This document shows positions 61,194 through 64,000 of a DNA stretch of 64,000 nucleotides, piece by piece. The notes under the pieces are model-generated. The model saw only the letters and a list, made by a program, of their open reading frames with translations, did not search any database and was not told the DNA's origin. The position numbers were made by a program, and so were the translations under genes. Source of the DNA: JABMMZ01 sp040386935 (GTDB lineage Bacteria > Bacteroidota > Bacteroidia > NS11-12g > UBA955); the NCBI GenBank assembly GCA_040386935.1, contig JAZKEQ010000026.1:1-64000 (forward strand). The letters are read 5' to 3'. Each line of letters begins with the position of its first letter. The stretch's first letter is position 1.

Positions 61194-61427
61194 TTAATGT
61201 ATTTCCAGTGAACTGGATCGCGACTCTTCTGTAAGAATGGTAACAACAGAAGGAGTGGGGTCCATCTTGATTTGATTAAGGGCGTCCACCGTTTTCATGC
61301 TCTCGTTGTAAAAACTAGCCAGTTCCTGATTTGTCTCAAGGGCTCTTAACAAGCCTTGGATTCTTTCAGGTTCGAGTTCGTTGTAAATATAGAGCAGTAC
61401 ATCATCTTGAGTAAAAATTTGTTGCAT
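61194..61427 (-). CDS. Small conserved-looking protein of unknown function
   Basis: 77 residues, no signal or membrane span. The N-terminal DDVLLYIYNELEPERIQGLLRALETNQELASFYNES helix pair resembles the short cytoplasmic anti-sigma-like N-termini seen in Bacteroidota (DxLxxYLYNE pattern), and the C-terminus is short and Ser-rich. No zinc-binding residues are present. A regulator role is possible but not supported by context; its neighbours are tag and a 546-bp AT-rich gap. Confidence 0.65.
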   Translation of the reverse strand: MQQIFTQDDVLLYIYNELEPERIQGLLRALETNQELASFYNESMKTVDALNQIKMDPTPSVVTILTEESRSSSLEIH

Positions 61428-61511
61428 AAATTTTTTATTAGTGTCTCAGTATAACGCAAGCAATACATAAATATTGTACAGAGTCCGGAATATTTTTTAT
61501 TTTTCTAATAC

Positions 61512-61644
61512 TATTGAGGAAAGGAGGGGTAGAAAGTACTTTATTTTTAATTAACTATTTTTAAAATATAGTTAATTAAATAAATCTGTTAATTATTCGA
61601 AACTTGGCTTATGTCGAATTGATAAACTTTCTATCCTCTCAATA
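61512..61644 (+). ncRNA. Candidate structured RNA, three-way junction
   Basis: Outer stem: TATTGAG (61512-61518) with CTCAATA (61638-61644), and GGGGTAGAAAGT (61526-61537) with ACTTTCTATCCT (61626-61637). The latter 12-bp stem includes two G-U pairs that exist only if the plus strand is the RNA. Two inner hairpins: a perfect 13-bp stem (61546-61558 with 61568-61580) and ATTCGA/TCGAAT (61595-61600 with 61614-61619). No matching known RNA family is recognised; no clear promoter precedes it. Could also be a DNA cruciform site. Confidence 0.3.
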
Positions 61645-61888
61645 AATCCTATACAATCAGTCGTGTAATCACGAATTGACCATTTTTTTAATATTCAGTA
61701 CAAATGGTATAGATTTTCTAAATAAAAATTAAGGTAAAACAACTAAACTTGGGTCTGATTTTTAAAAAATGCTTGATATGTTAATTAAATATTATTTTTT
61801 AATTATTTTAAAATCAACTTGTTGAGTCTTTTTTTTAGTATTTTACACTCAAATTTTAAAATCACTTAATTAATCCGATAAACTTTCC

Positions 61889-61957
61889 TAATTTTGCATT
61901 GTGTTTTCATAGTTTTAGTTTTTGTCAAAAGCCGCATCTCACAAAGGTGCGGTTTTT
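61889..61957 (+). promoter_or_regulatory. Promoter-hairpin pair: short transcript candidate or terminator of the CoA-binding gene
   Basis: TAATTTTG at 61889-61896 is a perfect -7 box on the plus strand. CCGCATCT (61932-61939) pairs with AGGTGCGG (61945-61952, one G-T pair) and is followed by five Ts. On the plus strand this would be a ~55-nt transcript. On the minus strand the hairpin sits 17 bases after the CoA-binding gene stop with a TTTT run, so it may simply be that gene's terminator. Confidence 0.5.
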
Positions 61958-61973
61958 GGCATTTTAGGGGGTA

Positions 61974-62348
61974 TTAGAATTGACCCGTATTCAGCAAAAC
62001 TAAAGTGCAAGCTTCTTCAATTGCAATCCCTTTTTCTATTAATATATCTTCGAATTCAGGATTTTCTGTTCCCGGATTAAAAATCACTCTTTCAGGTTGT
62101 AATGCCAGAATTGAAGAATAAATAGCCGCTTGACGCATGGCATTTAAATACAAGCTAACCGTATGAATTTTTACATCAGGTAGTTCTCCAAAACTTTTAA
62201 CAATGGGAATGTTTTCTATCTGACCTGGCTTGCTGCCCAGTGCCACCACAGGCCTGCCATGGTTTACTAACGACCGCACGGCCATGTTTGCATAACGCTC
62301 CCTTTTCTCACTGGCGCCTATCACGAGAGTTATATCTTCTTTTTTCAA
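61974..62348 (-). CDS. CoA-binding-domain protein (small NAD/CoA-binding Rossmann type) with a TTG start
   Basis: 124 residues from TTG 62348; no ATG exists before the domain. KKEDITLVIGASEKRERYANMAVRSLVNHGRPVVALG is the family Rossmann start (GAS.....ANMAV), and VIFNPGTENPEFEDIL the conserved closing motif. Stand-alone copies are of unknown function. It is divergent from the thioredoxin-fold gene. The TTG start lies inside TAATTTTG read on its strand (62346-62353), so the -7 box or the start assignment must be wrong. Confidence 0.85.
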   Translation of the reverse strand: MKKEDITLVIGASEKRERYANMAVRSLVNHGRPVVALGSKPGQIENIPIVKSFGELPDVKIHTVSLYLNAMRQAAIYSSILALQPERVIFNPGTENPEFEDILIEKGIAIEEACTLVLLNTGQF

Positions 62349-62415
62349 AATTATTCTTGTAATTATTACAACAAAGTAAACATTTTAAATGATATTCGCC
62401 TAATTTTTTAACACG

Positions 62416-62943
62416 ATGAAAATAGGAGATAAATTAACGAATTTTAAACTACAGGCAACTAATGGCGAGTCATACAGCAATTTTGCATTTGCCGATAAAT
62501 ATGCACTTTGTATCATTATCACCAGCAATAGTTGCAAATATTCTGAGGCTTACTGGAAACGCATTATGAAATTGAGCGACCAGTACGAAGAAGATAATAT
62601 GGCCGTTATCGCCATCAATTCAAATGATGCAGCTCAATCACCTGCCGATTCATTTGAATCGATGAAAGAGATGTTGAAAAATCAACAACGTGAAACATTT
62701 ATTTATTTGCACGACAGCGATCAGACAGTAGCCAAACAATTGGGTGCAACCAAAACACCGGAAGTATTTTTGTTCAATTCAAAACGCGAACTGGTATATA
62801 AGGGTATCATTGATGACAATTGGGAAAATGAGTCACAGGTGATGATGGCTTACCTTGAAGATGCAATAGAATACTGTCTTGATGGTGTTGATATTGACTA
62901 TCCGGAAATGCCGGGTCCGGGTTGTGATATCATCTGGAAATAA
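62416..62943 (+). CDS. Thioredoxin-fold (AhpC/TSA-like) protein with a single active-site Cys
   Basis: 175 residues. MKIGDKLTNFKLQATNGESYSNFAF is the peroxiredoxin/thioredoxin-type opening. The active-site loop is IIITSNSCKYSEAYWKRI: one Cys where related proteins have CxxC or NHCPYVKAYE. TKTPEVFLFNSKRELVYKGIIDDNWENE is the cis-Pro region typical of the small AhpC-like family. The C-terminal CLDGVDIDYPEMPGPGCDI adds two more Cys. Likely a thiol peroxidase or redox partner. The SDR gene begins 8 bases later. Confidence 0.85.
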   Translation: MKIGDKLTNFKLQATNGESYSNFAFADKYALCIIITSNSCKYSEAYWKRIMKLSDQYEEDNMAVIAINSNDAAQSPADSFESMKEMLKNQQRETFIYLHDSDQTVAKQLGATKTPEVFLFNSKRELVYKGIIDDNWENESQVMMAYLEDAIEYCLDGVDIDYPEMPGPGCDIIWK

Positions 62944-62951
62944 TTAACGCA

Positions 62952-63755
62952 ATGGCTAAAACAGTCGTTATTACAGGTGCTTCATCAGGTATTGGAGAGG
63001 CTTTGGCCTATACCGCAGCAGGTCAACATTACAATGTTGTATTGGCCGCCAGAAACACTGACAAACTAAAAAATGTAGCTCAGAAATGTGAATCCCTTGG
63101 GGCTAAAACCCTAGTGGTAGCATGCGATGTAAGCATAGAAAATGATTGCAAGCAACTTATCGCTACGACAATTTCTACATTTAATAGCATTGATATTTTG
63201 ATCAACAATGCCGGTATCAGTATGCGTGCATTGTTCAACGATTGCGACCTTTCGGTAATAGAATCGGTAATGAAGGTGAATTTCTGGGGAACGGTGTATT
63301 GCACTAAATATGCATTACCATCCTTGCTTCAATCCAAAGGCAGTGTTGTCGGTATATCATCAATAGCGGGTATTAAAGGTTTGCCTGCTCGTACGGGCTA
63401 CTCGGCCTCTAAATTTGCCATGCACGGATTCCTTGAATCACTGCGGATAGAAAATCTTAAAACAGGATTGCATGTGTTGGTAGCTTGCCCCGGTTATACG
63501 GCTTCTAATATCCGAAACACAGCATTGAATCATACCGGTAAAAGTCAGGAAGAAAGTCCTTATGATGAAAGTAAACTGATGCAGCCCGAAGAAGTGGCCA
63601 ATGCGATATTTAAGGCAATCGCCAAAAGAAAAAATTACCTGTATCTCACTTTTCAGGGCAAGGTAACTGTTTTCTTAAGTAAGTTTTTTCCAAGATGGTT
63701 AGATAAGCTAGTGTACAATACTGTGGCAAAGGAAAAAGACAGCCCCTTTAAATAA
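62952..63755 (+). CDS. Short-chain dehydrogenase/reductase
   Basis: 267 residues. NAD(P) motif TGASSGIGEA at 7-16, LINNAGISMRAL, catalytic GISSIAGIKGLPARTGYSASKFAMHGFLESL (Ser, Tyr-x3-Lys), and VLVACPGYTASNIRNTAL. Membership of the classical SDR family is firm; the substrate is not. It starts 8 bases after the thioredoxin-fold gene, so the two are probably one operon. Confidence 0.94.
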   Translation: MAKTVVITGASSGIGEALAYTAAGQHYNVVLAARNTDKLKNVAQKCESLGAKTLVVACDVSIENDCKQLIATTISTFNSIDILINNAGISMRALFNDCDLSVIESVMKVNFWGTVYCTKYALPSLLQSKGSVVGISSIAGIKGLPARTGYSASKFAMHGFLESLRIENLKTGLHVLVACPGYTASNIRNTALNHTGKSQEESPYDESKLMQPEEVANAIFKAIAKRKNYLYLTFQGKVTVFLSKFFPRWLDKLVYNTVAKEKDSPFK

Positions 63756-63760
63756 TTCAA

Positions 63761-63847
63761 TTAGTTTTTCCAGCAATAGAATAGCAGCCCCAGTGCAAAA
63801 CAGGCTGTTCTGATTTTTTGTTCTGTAGGTTTATAATTGTGTCCCAT
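63761..63847 (-). CDS. Candidate 28-residue membrane peptide
   Basis: ATG at 63847, stop at 63761-63763. It reads MGHNYKPTEQKI, then RTACFALGLLFYCWKN, which is short and hydrophobic. It lies in the 216-bp gap between the SDR gene and the partial gene at the window end. It is preceded 16 bases upstream by another 24-codon frame. Either may be chance; no homologue is known to me. Confidence 0.22.
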   Translation of the reverse strand: MGHNYKPTEQKIRTACFALGLLFYCWKN

Positions 63848-63863
63848 AGCTTTAGTTTTTCTA

Positions 63864-63938
63864 TTAGACAGCAAGACCTAAAGATGGTTGCACGACCTGT
63901 ATTTTAGCAGTGGTTTTTTCAGCATTGAATTCAACCAT
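63864..63938 (-). CDS. Candidate 24-residue peptide
   Basis: ATG at 63938, stop at 63864-63866; it reads MVEFNAEKTTAKIQVV and ends QPSLGLAV. It overlaps the plus-strand promoter at 63925-63954. Only the tandem arrangement with the 28-residue frame makes it worth noting; chance is the simpler explanation. Confidence 0.18.
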   Translation of the reverse strand: MVEFNAEKTTAKIQVVQPSLGLAV

Positions 63939-63954
63939 ATTTATCCTACATTTG
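63925..63954 (+). promoter_or_regulatory. Promoter of the partial gene at the window end
   Basis: TTG at 63925-63927, a 19-base spacer, and TACATTTG at 63947-63954, both perfect for the Bacteroidota consensus. The ATG at 63972 is 18 bases after the box. Confidence 0.68.
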
Positions 63955-63971
63955 CACCTATTTTAATTCAA

Positions 63972-64000
63972 ATGAGACAAATTTTAGTAATCGCTATCGC
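63972..64000 (+). CDS. Start of a gene truncated by the window end
   Basis: ATG 63972 opens MRQILVIAIA and runs off the window. The hydrophobic start fits a signal peptide, and the canonical promoter just upstream supports a real gene. Nothing more can be said about the product. Confidence 0.6.

Larger units (their letters stand above)
61428..61973. other. 546-bp AT-rich gene-free region with nested inverted repeats
   Basis: No ORF of any credibility on either strand. It contains a three-way-junction-like set of inverted repeats (61512-61644), a second smaller set (61649-61712), a plus-strand TAATTTTG box (61889-61896) and a hairpin with T-run (61931-61957). It also serves as the upstream region of the 77-residue gene. 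Conventional attributes of an origin (clustered DnaA boxes) are not seen. Confidence 0.6.

Noticed and set aside
61512..61540. GAGGAAAG-like string as a possible RNase P RNA start
   Set aside because: The rest of the conserved RNase P core (UCCGGGC, ACAGAA) is absent and the region is far too AT-rich.
61428..61973. Replication origin in the AT-rich gap
   Set aside because: No DnaA-box cluster (TTATCCACA-type) found, and dnaA or dnaN is not adjacent.

Overview
The window comes from an AT-rich bacterial chromosome of the Bacteroidota, most likely the Chitinophagia/Sphingobacteriia side. The grounds are: several secreted proteins with type IX secretion (T9SS) C-terminal sorting signals of both type A and type B; a PorT-like T9SS protein; -7 boxes of the form TAnnTTTG; a transketolase split into two genes; and parE-parC as an adjacent pair. 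There are no rRNA or tRNA genes, no CRISPR array and no transposase. The placement is inferred from protein families only.

Layout. 1-4.6 kb: a giant T9SS type B surface protein. 4.7-11.4 kb: housekeeping genes (rarA, thioesterase, pth, lptB, recJ, enoyl-CoA hydratase, nucleoid-associated protein). 11.5-13.5 kb: a Crp/Fnr regulator, an alpha/beta hydrolase and an OsmC protein. 13.6-20.6 kb: two T9SS type A proteins, a MoxR-like ATPase, proline dehydrogenase and engB. 20.7-24.3 kb: a tightly overlapping ubiE-porT-tgt-lptG operon. 24.8-28.6 kb: mltG, a lipoprotein, and a TPR/Gly-Cys-tail membrane protein pair. 28.9-30.4 kb: rfbC and tryptophan 2,3-dioxygenase. 30.8-37.6 kb: an extracellular proteolysis cluster (M28 peptidase, M1 aminopeptidase, PKD protein, gingipain-fold-like protein). 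37.7-41.8 kb: fabI, then the two transketolase halves separated by a vWA gene. 42-49 kb: PIG-L deacetylase, a 40-residue membrane peptide translationally coupled to a sodium:solute symporter, a DUF2911 protein, an FKBP/SlyD isomerase and an MtfA-like peptidase. 49-64 kb: parC-parE, lipoproteins, polyprenyl synthase, RNase R, tag, small conserved proteins, a thioredoxin-fold protein, an SDR and the start of one more gene.

The strongest unexplained signals are non-coding. Two inverted copies of an intergenic repeat (24657-24791 and 30481-30791) align without gaps over their first 71 nt. One copy carries exactly 175 extra bases bounded by a 9-bp duplication, so the pair looks like an empty and a filled insertion site. 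A 546-bp gene-free AT-rich stretch (61428-61973) contains nested inverted repeats that fold as a three-way junction and keep G-U pairs only if read on the plus strand. Among proteins, the two large surface proteins (26-4606 and 16976-18751) share a homologous ectodomain of about 450 residues but end in different T9SS sorting domains.

Start codons were reassigned in many places, including probable TTG and GTG starts. Several promoters place the -7 box within a few bases of the start codon, which suggests very short or absent leaders. All family assignments rest on reading motifs by eye; no database search was run.
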